From: Oscillospiraceae bacterium
GTDB lineage: Bacteria > Bacillota > Clostridia > Oscillospirales > Ruminococcaceae
NCBI GenBank assembly: GCA_900765125.1
Contig: CAAFQL010000145.1
Span: forward strand, 1-7,113
DNA length: 7,113 bases
Reading direction: 5' to 3'
The translations under genes were made by a program, and so were the position numbers. The first letter of the stretch is position 1; every line of letters begins with the position of its first letter. Below, piece by piece: positions 1-6,717 of this stretch. The notes beneath the pieces are model-generated. The model saw only the letters and a program-made list of their open reading frames with translations, made no database searches and had not been told where the DNA came from.

Positions 1-1949
1 ACTTCCATCCAGCCTTCTTCTTCCGTTACCTTCTGAATACTCTCCCAATATGCACCTGCACCGTCTACAAACTGAATTGTTGTTTCACGATTGCTTCCAT
101 CAGAAAGTATCCAGAACTTGATTCCGTCAAAACCACTCCAGTCAGCACTTCCCAGACCCTTTGTAGCACCACAGTAGCCTGGACCGCCATTTGCTACGCT
201 GTATTCATACTTCATAGCTGCATTGCCATTTTTAACACGTTCTGCTTCAAGAGAAATATTCAGTTTATCACCACTGCTGTTTTGAGAATATGCTGATGAT
301 ACATCTGTACTGTCGTCGTAACCTTCAAAATCATCAATTATACTACGCTCCGCATCTTCTTTATGTGAATCATATACACGAATGAGTACGGTTGGCTGAA
401 TGCCTTCTGTTGTCAAAAGTGTAAGCTTATAGTTTCCAAGTTCAAGTCCGCTAAGTACAGAAGATGAAAGTATAACAGTTGTACCACTGATTGTATAATC
501 AGTACCTTCTGTAAGAACACTGCCATTGAATTCAAGACCGGATATTTCACCCATTTCCAAAGTAGCTTTGAATGTCATATCAGCAGGATTTATAATATCG
601 TAATCTGCTTTCTTTGGAGTAATACTATTTTCAGAATTTTTCGCTGCCATACGCTCTGCATGTGCCATAATAACGTCACGTGCTTCTTCTGTAGGATTAC
701 CGTTTGCATCACCCTTGTAATATACAGTGTATGTATCATAATCAGGATACAATGTACCGTCAGATGTAAGAGATGCGATCATCCAGTAGTTTGTACCGGC
801 ATACTCTACACCGTCATATGTATTTCCCTCAAAAATATCATACCACTCAGTATATACATCAGCACGCTCTGCACGATCCTTCCAGCCAAATTCTTCAACT
901 ATTACCGGTTTATTTGCAGCAGCTGCATCCTCACCGTGCTTTTTGAACCAGAAATTGCCCTGCTCCTTGGTAAGACCCCACTGGTCACAGTAAACGTGGA
1001 TCGTTCCATAGTCAATATTCGGAATATCTATAAGAGAAAGCCAGTCAATACCAGAACTTCCATGATATACATATTTATGATTGCCCTCCGGAAAGTCATT
1101 ATATCCATAATTATAGAAGCCTTCATCACCAACAGCCAGCATATGATTGCTGTCAATAGACTTTACAAAAGCAGCCATTTCAGTTGCCCAATCAGCTACT
1201 ATATTATTTTCACAACCAGCATCAGATTCACATCTTGGTTCATTGGCAAGTTCCCATGAGAATACATTCGGGTCATCCTTATACTTTTCATGTGTGTATA
1301 TATTTTCATGATTAAGGAGTGTTTCAACATAATCCTTATACCATCCCTTTATAGTTTCATTTGTATAGAAATCATCATGACCATTTACATTTTCACCAGC
1401 AAGCTGTGCCCACTTTACATATTGTGACATACCGCCAAATGCTTCCCAGTTATTAGTAAATGTTATCAGAACACGAAGCCCTTCTTGCTCTGCCTTATAA
1501 AGCACATAGTCAAGCTTCTCAAGGCCGTTTTTGCCTTCATTAACAACCGGACGTCCCAACTCTTCATCAAAATATTGATAGTAAATTCCTTCTTTTTCAC
1601 CAGGTCCATCTACACTTCCGGTAAAAACTGTATATCCGTCATCGCTTACTTCATCAGTAATAACACCTGCATCAAGGTGTCCCCATGTACGTATAACTTT
1701 GAGTCCCATTGCTGAGGCATCTTCCATTACCTGATCAACATCATACTGCGGCTTGAAGTTGATGTAATAGTTATTAGTACCAGCATAATAGAAAGTAGAA
1801 CCGTCTAACATGAACTGTGTACCATTAGTAGTAACAAATCCGGTTCTGTTATCACCTGCGGCATTTGCAGTAACAGTCCCCGATACTCCGTTTGCCATTG
1901 AACTTATACCAAGTACAAGGCTGCTTACGAGTGCAATCATTTTTTTCAT
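1..1949 (-). CDS. Secreted multi-modular endo-beta-1,4-mannanase (GH5_7, X2 module, CBM11-like module), 3' end outside the window
   Basis: This enzyme probably hydrolyses internal beta-1,4-mannosidic bonds of mannan outside the cell. The window holds 649 full codons and no stop. The start ATG follows GGGAGG with an 8-nt spacer. Residues 1-31 form a signal peptide (KK, hydrophobic core, cleavage near ANA-A). Residues 35 to about 437 are the GH5 domain: VIRTWG with Arg87, SWELANEPR with acid/base Glu237, IHVYCDQWG (His318, Tyr320), and VIVEEFGW with the likely nucleophile Glu353. These motifs point to subfamily 7. Residues 443-528 resemble the X2 (CBM_X2) Ig-like module, including LTEGTDYTISG. 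Residues 536-650 look like a CBM11-type beta-sandwich (IIDDFEGY, DWSGFDGIKFWI), cut by the window edge. A dockerin or anchor could follow. It lies 376 nt downstream of the phosphorylase gene and may have its own promoter. The fold and activity class are secure; exact substrate preference and the second binding module's family are inference. Confidence 0.93.
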   Translation of the reverse strand, partial: MKKMIALVSSLVLGISSMANGVSGTVTANAAGDNRTGFVTTNGTQFMLDGSTFYYAGTNNYYINFKPQYDVDQVMEDASAMGLKVIRTWGHLDAGVITDEVSDDGYTVFTGSVDGPGEKEGIYYQYFDEELGRPVVNEGKNGLEKLDYVLYKAEQEGLRVLITFTNNWEAFGGMSQYVKWAQLAGENVNGHDDFYTNETIKGWYKDYVETLLNHENIYTHEKYKDDPNVFSWELANEPRCESDAGCENNIVADWATEMAAFVKSIDSNHMLAVGDEGFYNYGYNDFPEGNHKYVYHGSSGIDWLSLIDIPNIDYGTIHVYCDQWGLTKEQGNFWFKKHGEDAAAANKPVIVEEFGWKDRAERADVYTEWYDIFEGNTYDGVEYAGTNYWMIASLTSDGTLYPDYDTYTVYYKGDANGNPTEEARDVIMAHAERMAAKNSENSITPKKADYDIINPADMTFKATLEMGEISGLEFNGSVLTEGTDYTISGTTVILSSSVLSGLELGNYKLTLLTTEGIQPTVLIRVYDSHKEDAERSIIDDFEGYDDSTDVSSAYSQNSSGDKLNISLEAERVKNGNAAMKYEYSVANGGPGYCGATKGLGSADWSGFDGIKFWILSDGSNRETTIQFVDGAGAYWESIQKVTEEEGWME

Positions 1950-1988
1950 AGTGATTTCCTCCCAAAAATCATTTAATATATTTTCCAA

Positions 1989-2036
1989 GCAGAATAATCA
2001 ATCTCAGTCAATATTCTGCATAAATACCATATTTAT
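1989..2036. promoter_or_regulatory. Two adjacent dyads upstream of the mannanase gene
   Basis: Positions 1989-1996 (GCAGAATA) and 2012-2019 (TATTCTGC) are a perfect 8-bp inverted repeat with a 15-nt centre. Directly beside it, 2020-2036 is a perfect 7-3-7 palindrome, ATAAATA-CCA-TATTTAT. They lie 40 to 87 nt upstream of the mannanase start, where an operator or a leader hairpin would act. The symmetry is seen directly; a regulatory role is inference. Confidence 0.4.
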
Positions 2037-2058
2037 CAATTAGTTAATATTACTTAAA

Positions 2059-2151
2059 TCTCTGCCGAGGCAATGGTCAATAAGAAACTGATATGCACCT
2101 ATCTACTTGACGCAGATCATCACGCTTCAAAAGCCATTGCCATCTCAGAGA
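2059..2151. repeat. Imperfect 18-bp inverted repeat with 57-bp spacer
   Basis: The arm at 2059-2076 (TCTCTG-CCGA-GGCAATGG) pairs with 2134-2151 (CCATTGCC-ATCT-CAGAGA). The match is 14 of 18 positions, with two perfect blocks of 8 and 6 bp separated by a symmetric 4-nt bulge. As RNA it would make a long stem with an internal loop; as DNA it could be the ends of a very small degraded element. No U-run follows on either strand, so it is not a typical terminator. I do not recognise it as a known RNA family. Confidence 0.5.
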
Positions 2152-2245
2152 CAAATTATAGAATACGGCTGTTCAAAATCTTCAGCTTTAACAATTAAAC
2201 TGAAAATCAAGACCCATGAAGCTCATATAATCGCAATAATGTATA

Positions 2246-2282
2246 TCAAGGAAAGCCAGAAGGGAAAAGTTGCTCTCCTCAA
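2246..2282 (-). other. Hairpin 3' of the phosphorylase gene
   Basis: On the minus strand TTGAGGAGAGC (2282-2272) can pair with GCTTTCCTTGA (2256-2246) over 11 bp, three of them G-U, leaving a 15-nt loop. It begins 43 nt after the phosphorylase stop. No U-tract follows on the minus strand, so it is a possible mRNA 3'-end stabiliser or weak terminator. On the plus strand the stem has three mismatches but is followed by six T (2284-2289), so an opposite-strand terminator role cannot be excluded. Confidence 0.35.
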
Positions 2283-2325
2283 GTTTTTTATTTCTAATAT
2301 AAGCATCATGTTTACTTTTCCGTAT

Positions 2326-3345
2326 TCATTTTCTTCCGTCGCTACGGTCGTCATCACTTGCAATATCATGAATACGGATATATTCAACGACCTCATCGAC
2401 GGTGGTAAAAGCAAGTCCGACATAGCTGTCTGCACAGCCATAATAAATTGCAATTCTTCCAGTTTCTTCATCAGCAATTGCCGCACATGGGAAACATACA
2501 TTCGATACAAATCCTCTTTCTTCATACCATTTTTCAGGAGTAAGAAGAAAGTTTTCGCAGCGGTATTTTACTTTAGACGGCTCGTCTATATCAAGAATAG
2601 CACCGCCTATGCTATATACAAAACCATTACAGGTATTTGTTACTCCATGATAGAATAGAAGCCAGCCCTCACTTGTTTCAATTGGAGCTGAACCGCTGCC
2701 GATTTTTAAATTTTCCCACCAGCGTACACTTTTTCCCATTACATGCCTGTGTCTTCCCCAGAACTCCATATCTTTACTTTCGCTGAGAAATATATCGCCA
2801 AAAGGTGTATGACCGCTGTCACTTGGACGTGAAAGAAGCATAAAGTTCCCTCTTATCTTTCTTGGAAAAAGAACAGCATTTCTATTAAAAGGGAGAAATG
2901 GATTCTCTACACGAATAAATGTTTTAAAATCAGTTGTCTTTGCCATACCTATCGCAGCACCATATGCATCCTGACACCAGATAATATAGTAGGTATCCTC
3001 TACTTTTACAAGTCGTGGATCATAAGCGTAGTCTGGCATAAACAGCTTTCCATTTTCATCTGTGAACTGTATTTTTTCTTTCTCAAATTTCCACTGAATT
3101 CCGTCTTTGCTTCTTCCAAGATAAATAAACGGTATTCCGTTTACCTGCTCTCCACGAAAAACTCCGATAAAACCGTTTTCATAAGGAATAACTGCGCTAT
3201 TAAATACCCTTGCAACGCCTTCGATAGGATTCCTATTTATAACAGGATTCTCACTGTAACGCCATATTGGCGCTGAATATCCAAGTGGTCTATCCTGCCA
3301 TGGAATATTTGGCAGACAGCCTGTACCTATAAGCTTAATGCTCAT
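2326..3345 (-). CDS. GH130 beta-1,4-mannoside phosphorylase, subfamily 2 type
   Basis: This is a cytoplasmic phosphorylase that probably cleaves the non-reducing mannosyl unit of beta-1,4-manno-oligosaccharides with phosphate, giving alpha-mannose-1-phosphate and a shorter chain. I chose the ATG at 3345 (339 residues) because GGAGG lies 11 nt upstream. Earlier in-frame starts (GTG at 3387, ATG at 3363) lack a site, and the ATG overlaps this one. It starts 25 nt after the upstream permease stop. The five-bladed GH130 signature runs throughout: FNSAV (Asn49, Ser50), YDPR with the proposed catalytic Asp109, PFNRNAVLFPRK (Arg155), LSRPSDSGHTPFGDIF (Arg173), WGRHRHVM, ETSEGWLLFYHG and IAIYYGCAD. 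From memory, several of these match active-site residues of the gut mannoside phosphorylase UhgbMP with a constant offset of five. Subfamily 2 includes both manno-oligosaccharide phosphorylases and mannosyl-N-acetylglucosamine phosphorylases. The mannanase neighbour favours the first, but sequence alone does not decide it. Confidence 0.92.
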   Translation of the reverse strand: MSIKLIGTGCLPNIPWQDRPLGYSAPIWRYSENPVINRNPIEGVARVFNSAVIPYENGFIGVFRGEQVNGIPFIYLGRSKDGIQWKFEKEKIQFTDENGKLFMPDYAYDPRLVKVEDTYYIIWCQDAYGAAIGMAKTTDFKTFIRVENPFLPFNRNAVLFPRKIRGNFMLLSRPSDSGHTPFGDIFLSESKDMEFWGRHRHVMGKSVRWWENLKIGSGSAPIETSEGWLLFYHGVTNTCNGFVYSIGGAILDIDEPSKVKYRCENFLLTPEKWYEERGFVSNVCFPCAAIADEETGRIAIYYGCADSYVGLAFTTVDEVVEYIRIHDIASDDDRSDGRK

Positions 3346-3370
3346 GATTTCTTTTTCCTCCATATATTTA

Positions 3371-4222
3371 TTATTCTTTAACTGCACCCTGAGTCAGTCC
3401 AATATATATATGTCTCTGACATAATATAAAAATTACTACTATAGGAAGCATTGTAATTATTACACCTGCACATATATAATTGTACTGGCTGCCCATAGGC
3501 CCTGTGAAGGGATAAAGCGAAGTAGAAACTACCTGATACAAACTCTTATCCTGTAAATAAAGATTAGCCATGTAGTATTCATTATATGTACTCACACCTT
3601 TGAGAATCGCACACGTTACTATAGCTGGCCTAAGAAGCGGCAGGAGGATACGAAAAAATACGCCAAAATAACTGCATCCATCCAAAATTGCCGCTTCGTC
3701 CAGCGAGGCAGGAATGTTCTCAAAGAACTGTATGAAAATGTAAATAGCTATAATATCGGTTCCAAGCATCAGAAAAATGTATCCATACATCGTATTTACA
3801 AGATGTAGTGAACTCATTATCTGATAAACCGTGACTTGGGTAGCTATGCCTGGAATCAGTGCTGCTACCATAAATAAATTACGTATAAGTGCATTGCCTT
3901 TGAACTTAAATCTATTCAGAACATAGGCTACCATTGCAGAAAGCATTGTATTTCCAACGAGAACAAATACAAGGATAATAAAAGTATTGAAAAATGCTCT
4001 GCCCATATCTGCTGCATTCCATGCAACTTTAAAGTTTTCAAAATTAAACCAGTTATCCGGAAGAGTCATAACGCTTGTACTGCGATATTCTTCATCACTT
4101 TTAAAAGCTGTTGTTATACAGCTCACTATAGGAATAAGTGCCGAAAATGTGCCGGCTATAAGAAAAATATACTGAACTATCTGAGCAATAACTCTGCCAA
4201 TAGAAGTATGTCTGATTTTCAT
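3371..4222 (-). CDS. Sugar ABC transporter permease 2 (MalG/UgpE-like, CUT1 type)
   Basis: This is an inner-membrane subunit of a carbohydrate importer, 283 residues, a normal length for the family. A hydrophobic N-terminal segment (about 13-35) is followed by a periplasm-side loop (SDEEYRST...LPDNWFNFENF), then five more membrane segments. The cytoplasmic EAA loop, which contacts the ATPase, is at about 174-195 (LDEAAILDGCSYFGVFFRILLP). The C-terminus ends IGLTQGAVKE, typical of MalG-type subunits. The ATG overlaps the stop of permease 1 as ATGA, and AGGAGG lies upstream inside that gene, so the two are translationally coupled. Substrate (manno-oligosaccharides) is inferred from the neighbouring mannanase and GH130 genes. 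Confidence 0.92.
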   Translation of the reverse strand: MKIRHTSIGRVIAQIVQYIFLIAGTFSALIPIVSCITTAFKSDEEYRSTSVMTLPDNWFNFENFKVAWNAADMGRAFFNTFIILVFVLVGNTMLSAMVAYVLNRFKFKGNALIRNLFMVAALIPGIATQVTVYQIMSSLHLVNTMYGYIFLMLGTDIIAIYIFIQFFENIPASLDEAAILDGCSYFGVFFRILLPLLRPAIVTCAILKGVSTYNEYYMANLYLQDKSLYQVVSTSLYPFTGPMGSQYNYICAGVIITMLPIVVIFILCQRHIYIGLTQGAVKE

Positions 4223-5175
4223 TTGCTTTTCCTCCTCTTCTTAGAAGGAATCAAATAGCTCTTGTCCATGCGTTTTTCTGCTATCTTCTGCACTACACTC
4301 ACTATGAGAATAAATACGAGTAATATAACTGCCATTGCAGACGCAAGACCTACTTTCTGATTCAAATGAGCCAGCTTATCCATGAGTACAAAATACGTAG
4401 ATGTTCCAAATCCACCATTTGTTATTACATAAGGTATTTCAAATACCGCAAGTGCGCCGGATACTGACAATATCATATTAAGCACAACAATAGTTCTTAT
4501 AGATGGCAGTATAATATATCTGAACCGATGCCATGCATTTGCACCATCAATAGCAGCGGCGTCATACTGTGTTTTATCTACACTTACAATAGCACCAATG
4601 AACAACACCATGTTCTGTCCCATATACCTCCAGATGGAGGATGCTACTAATATCCAGTTGTTGATTTTTGTATCCCTAAGCCAGAACGGTATCGAATCAA
4701 GAGGAATACCAAATAGCTGAATAATAGAATCAAGTACAAATCCATGAGTATAGAAATATTTAAAAATAAAGCCTACTGCAATGCCACATATCAGACTTGG
4801 GAAATAGATTGCTGCACGAAAGAGACTGCTGCATTTTGGCTTAAAACTAAGTATGGTTGCAAACAGCAATGCCAGTACGATCTGTACAATAGAACCCAAT
4901 AAGTAGTATCCGCTCAACTTGAGTGAATTCAAACAGTCCTCACGTGTAAAAACTTCAATGTAATTATCTAATCCTACCCATTTACGTGTTCCAATATATC
5001 CCATATCGTAAAAGCTAAACTCTACCATCTTAAAAAACGGCAGATATGTAAACAGAATAAGCAAAAACAAAGGTACAAATAAAAACGTAGTTATTACTAT
5101 GATCTTCTGCCACTTCATATTAGCCCATATTCTGCGAATAAGTCCTGAACCTTTAACATTTCTTTTGGCACTCAT
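4219..5175 (-). CDS. Sugar ABC transporter permease 1 (MalF/UgpA-like, CUT1 type)
   Basis: This is the partner membrane subunit of the importer, 318 residues. The ATG at 5175 is preferred because AAGGAG sits 7 nt upstream; the in-frame TTG at 5193 has no such site. A basic N-terminus leads into the first membrane segment (about 24-46), followed by a VGLDNYIEVF loop typical of UgpA/LplB-type permeases. Further membrane spans follow, then the EAA loop at about 204-224 (YDAAAIDGANAWHRFRYIILP). The tail is strongly basic (KKRRKSK). The gene begins 34 nt after the binding-protein stop and overlaps permease 2 by 4 nt. No ATP-binding subunit is encoded in the window. Manno-oligosaccharide import is inferred from context. 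Confidence 0.92.
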   Translation of the reverse strand: MSAKRNVKGSGLIRRIWANMKWQKIIVITTFLFVPLFLLILFTYLPFFKMVEFSFYDMGYIGTRKWVGLDNYIEVFTREDCLNSLKLSGYYLLGSIVQIVLALLFATILSFKPKCSSLFRAAIYFPSLICGIAVGFIFKYFYTHGFVLDSIIQLFGIPLDSIPFWLRDTKINNWILVASSIWRYMGQNMVLFIGAIVSVDKTQYDAAAIDGANAWHRFRYIILPSIRTIVVLNMILSVSGALAVFEIPYVITNGGFGTSTYFVLMDKLAHLNQKVGLASAMAVILLVFILIVSVVQKIAEKRMDKSYLIPSKKRRKSK

Positions 5176-5203
5176 AATGCCACTCCTTTTCAAAGTCGCA
5201 GTT

Positions 5204-5218
5204 GTAAATTTAATTTAC
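5204..5218. promoter_or_regulatory. 15-bp palindrome over the binding-protein stop codon
   Basis: GTAAATTTAATTTAC is a perfect 7-1-7 palindrome that includes the binding-protein stop codon at 5210-5212. Its inner 13 bases recur exactly at 6590-6602 in the operon leader. The single-base centre suits a DNA-binding dimer site better than an RNA hairpin. Any function is inference. Confidence 0.35.
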
Positions 5219-6568
5219 CGTTACGCCAACACTTTGTTGTGCCTTTGTCCATGCAGCATTCCATTCGTCCATAATTTCATCAAATGTTTTAGTACCATCT
5301 ATCGCTGCTTCTATAATTTCTGCAACATGAGTAGGATCAGAGTCAAGAGAGATTTCCGACATATTGTTTATATCTTCAAAATACCTTTCTTCACCTTCAA
5401 GTGCCGGATTATCACTAACAAGAGTTACATTTTTGAAACTTTGAAGAAATTCAGGATAATCATCGCCCTTTACTATAGGAATTCCACCTTGAGCAAGTGC
5501 ATACCCGGAAGATTCTGTCAGATACTTTATGTAAAGCATAGCTGCCGTCTTATCATCAGAAGAACTATTTATATTCACACCATAACAGTAATCAGCAATT
5601 GCAGAAGCATACTGATTTCCATTTACCTCAATCGGAAAAGGCATATATGCAATTTTGTCACCATTTTCACCAGCATCCTTCATTTGTGGAATCGCCCAAC
5701 TTCCAAGTACCATGCAGCCAATATTTCCTGCATTTATCTGACCCTTGCATCCTTCCCAATCAGTTGTAGTAGGATCGTCTTCTGAAAGGCCTCTTGCTAC
5801 AGCTTCATAAAGTGTATAGTATATCGCATAAGGACCTGTAAGATCATTTTGTCTTGAAAAAGGATTTGATGCATGAATAAGAGTGTTATGCTTATAATCA
5901 CCGTCACCTGTAGATCCTGTAATATATGAGTCCCACGCTGTCAGTGGCCATCCAGCTGCATAGTTTGTATACATAGGAATAGCATCTGTATTATCATCTA
6001 TCTTTTTAAGATCATTTAAGAACTCATCAGGTGTAGTTGGAAGTTGTGTTATACCAGCTTCTTCAAATACAGATGTATTATACACAATTCCACTTACGCT
6101 GCCCATAGTTGGCAGTCCATAAACTTTATTGTCATACATTTTATTGTCAGAAAGTTCATATACATTTTCAAAATAAGAATAGTCACCAAAACTTTCAAAG
6201 TAATTTCCAAGATCCGTAAGCGAAACCGTTGCCGGTATACAGCAAATGTCACCCCAGTCACCTGTCGTAAGTCGTGTTGTTACGTCACTTTCATAATTAG
6301 TAATACCTTCATACTTTATCTTAACATTAGGATACATAGAAGTGAATTCGTTAACATACTCGGAAAAGTCTGTATCAATAAGATCTGTACGATTTGTAAG
6401 AATTTTAAGCTCTGCTTCTATATCTGTAGCTGTCTCACCGACAACCATATCCTTATACGCTATTGTCATAGTATCAATTGCACCGCTGCTATTATCACTA
6501 TTGCTGCAGCCAGTTGTCACTATCATTATCATAATTGACAAAGCAATTGCCATAGATCTGTTTTTCAT
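5210..6568 (-). CDS. Extracellular solute-binding lipoprotein (family 1) of sugar ABC transporter
   Basis: This 452-residue lipoprotein captures the transported sugar at the cell surface and delivers it to the two permeases. The ATG at 6568 has GGAG 9 nt upstream; the in-frame TTG at 6583 overlaps that site and is rejected. A lipoprotein signal peptide spans residues 1-20 (MKNR, then a hydrophobic stretch), with a lipobox VTTGC and lipidated Cys21, followed by a Ser/Asn/Asp-rich linker. The mature part has the family's first beta-alpha unit (LKILTNRTDL...FTSMYPNVKIKYE), YGLPTMG, a GWPLTAW aromatic stretch at about 206-212 that may line the sugar site, and MVLGSWAIPQM at about 286-296. It is first in the operon, as usual for this transporter class, with a good promoter upstream. 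Manno-oligosaccharide binding is inferred from the mannanase and GH130 genes, since the family is very broad in substrate. Confidence 0.92.
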   Translation of the reverse strand: MKNRSMAIALSIMIMIVTTGCSNSDNSSGAIDTMTIAYKDMVVGETATDIEAELKILTNRTDLIDTDFSEYVNEFTSMYPNVKIKYEGITNYESDVTTRLTTGDWGDICCIPATVSLTDLGNYFESFGDYSYFENVYELSDNKMYDNKVYGLPTMGSVSGIVYNTSVFEEAGITQLPTTPDEFLNDLKKIDDNTDAIPMYTNYAAGWPLTAWDSYITGSTGDGDYKHNTLIHASNPFSRQNDLTGPYAIYYTLYEAVARGLSEDDPTTTDWEGCKGQINAGNIGCMVLGSWAIPQMKDAGENGDKIAYMPFPIEVNGNQYASAIADYCYGVNINSSSDDKTAAMLYIKYLTESSGYALAQGGIPIVKGDDYPEFLQSFKNVTLVSDNPALEGEERYFEDINNMSEISLDSDPTHVAEIIEAAIDGTKTFDEIMDEWNAAWTKAQQSVGVTVN

Positions 6569-6588
6569 AATTTTATTCTCCAATAAAC

Positions 6589-6603
6589 TTAAATTTAATT
6601 TAT
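6589..6603. promoter_or_regulatory. AT-rich palindrome in the operon leader
   Basis: TTAAATTTAATTTAT contains a perfect 13-bp palindrome (6590-6602, 6-1-6). It lies between the predicted transcription start near 6631 and the ribosome binding site at 6578-6581. A repressor bound here would block early elongation. It shares its core with 5205-5217. The AT-richness of the spacer makes chance occurrence possible. Confidence 0.35.
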
Positions 6604-6637
6604 ATGTAAACTCTATATCCTCTTGCTTTATGTTTAT

Positions 6638-6666
6638 ATTTTACTTCATATAAGCTCAAAAGTCAA
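6638..6666 (-). promoter_or_regulatory. Sigma-A type promoter of the transporter operon
   Basis: On the minus strand the -35 box is TTGACT (6666-6661), the spacer is exactly 17 nt, and the -10 box is TAAAAT (6643-6638). Each box matches five of six consensus bases. Transcription would start near 6631, giving a leader of roughly 63 nt before the binding-protein ATG. Dyad symmetries lie on both sides of it. Confidence 0.75.
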
Positions 6667-6668
6667 GC

Positions 6669-6685
6669 ATTTTTAAGTTAAAAAT
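6669..6685. promoter_or_regulatory. 17-bp perfect palindrome just upstream of the -35 box, candidate operator
   Basis: ATTTTTAA-G-TTAAAAAT is a perfect 8-1-8 palindrome whose near end is 2 bp upstream of the -35 box. Its position and odd-numbered symmetry would suit a dimeric regulator, for example the LacI-type protein encoded next door. It lacks the central CG common in many LacI-family operators, so assignment to that regulator is inference. Confidence 0.45.
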
Positions 6686-6717
6686 TAGTTTTCTACATCT
6701 TGCACTAATAAGCAGGA

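Larger units (their letters stand above)
1950..2325. other. 376-nt gap between phosphorylase and mannanase, no convincing gene
   Basis: I see no intact gene in this gap. It contains three inverted-repeat structures, listed separately (1989-2036, 2059-2151, 2246-2282). No U-tract terminator on the minus strand and no strong sigma-A promoter for the mannanase can be seen. The best promoter candidates are weak: TATCAA at 2034-2039 with ATATTC at 2011-2016 (minus strand TTGATA-17-GAATAT), and a second pair at 1996-2001 and 1973-1978 (TTGATT-17-TATTAA), which would leave almost no leader. The stretch 2059-2160 is richer in GC than the surrounding spacer, which is why a degraded coding remnant is considered in the findings. 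Confidence 0.6.

Noticed and set aside
660..1259. 199-residue plus-strand open frame
   Set aside because: It is antisense to the GH5 catalytic domain, has no ribosome binding site, and reads as a cysteine/isoleucine-rich shadow with no domain features.
2059..2151. TPP-riboswitch-like CTGAGA motif in the repeat arm
   Set aside because: The other conserved TPP blocks (ACCC, GAACCTGAT) are absent, and a thiamine signal makes no sense before a mannanase.
2223..2525. 100-residue minus-strand frame overlapping the end of the phosphorylase
   Set aside because: The GH130 frame itself continues to a natural family-like end (VDEVVEYI, then a short charged tail), so this is a shifted shadow and not a frameshifted continuation.
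2107..2658. 183-residue plus-strand open frame beginning in the gap
   Set aside because: More than half of it lies antisense to the conserved C-terminal part of the GH130 gene, and there is no ribosome binding site before the ATG.
5099..5785. 228-residue plus-strand open frame
   Set aside because: It is antisense to the binding-protein and permease genes, with composition typical of a shadow.
6044..6653. Two plus-strand frames opposite the binding-protein N-terminus
   Set aside because: They are antisense to a clear lipoprotein signal peptide and mature domain, with no initiation signal.
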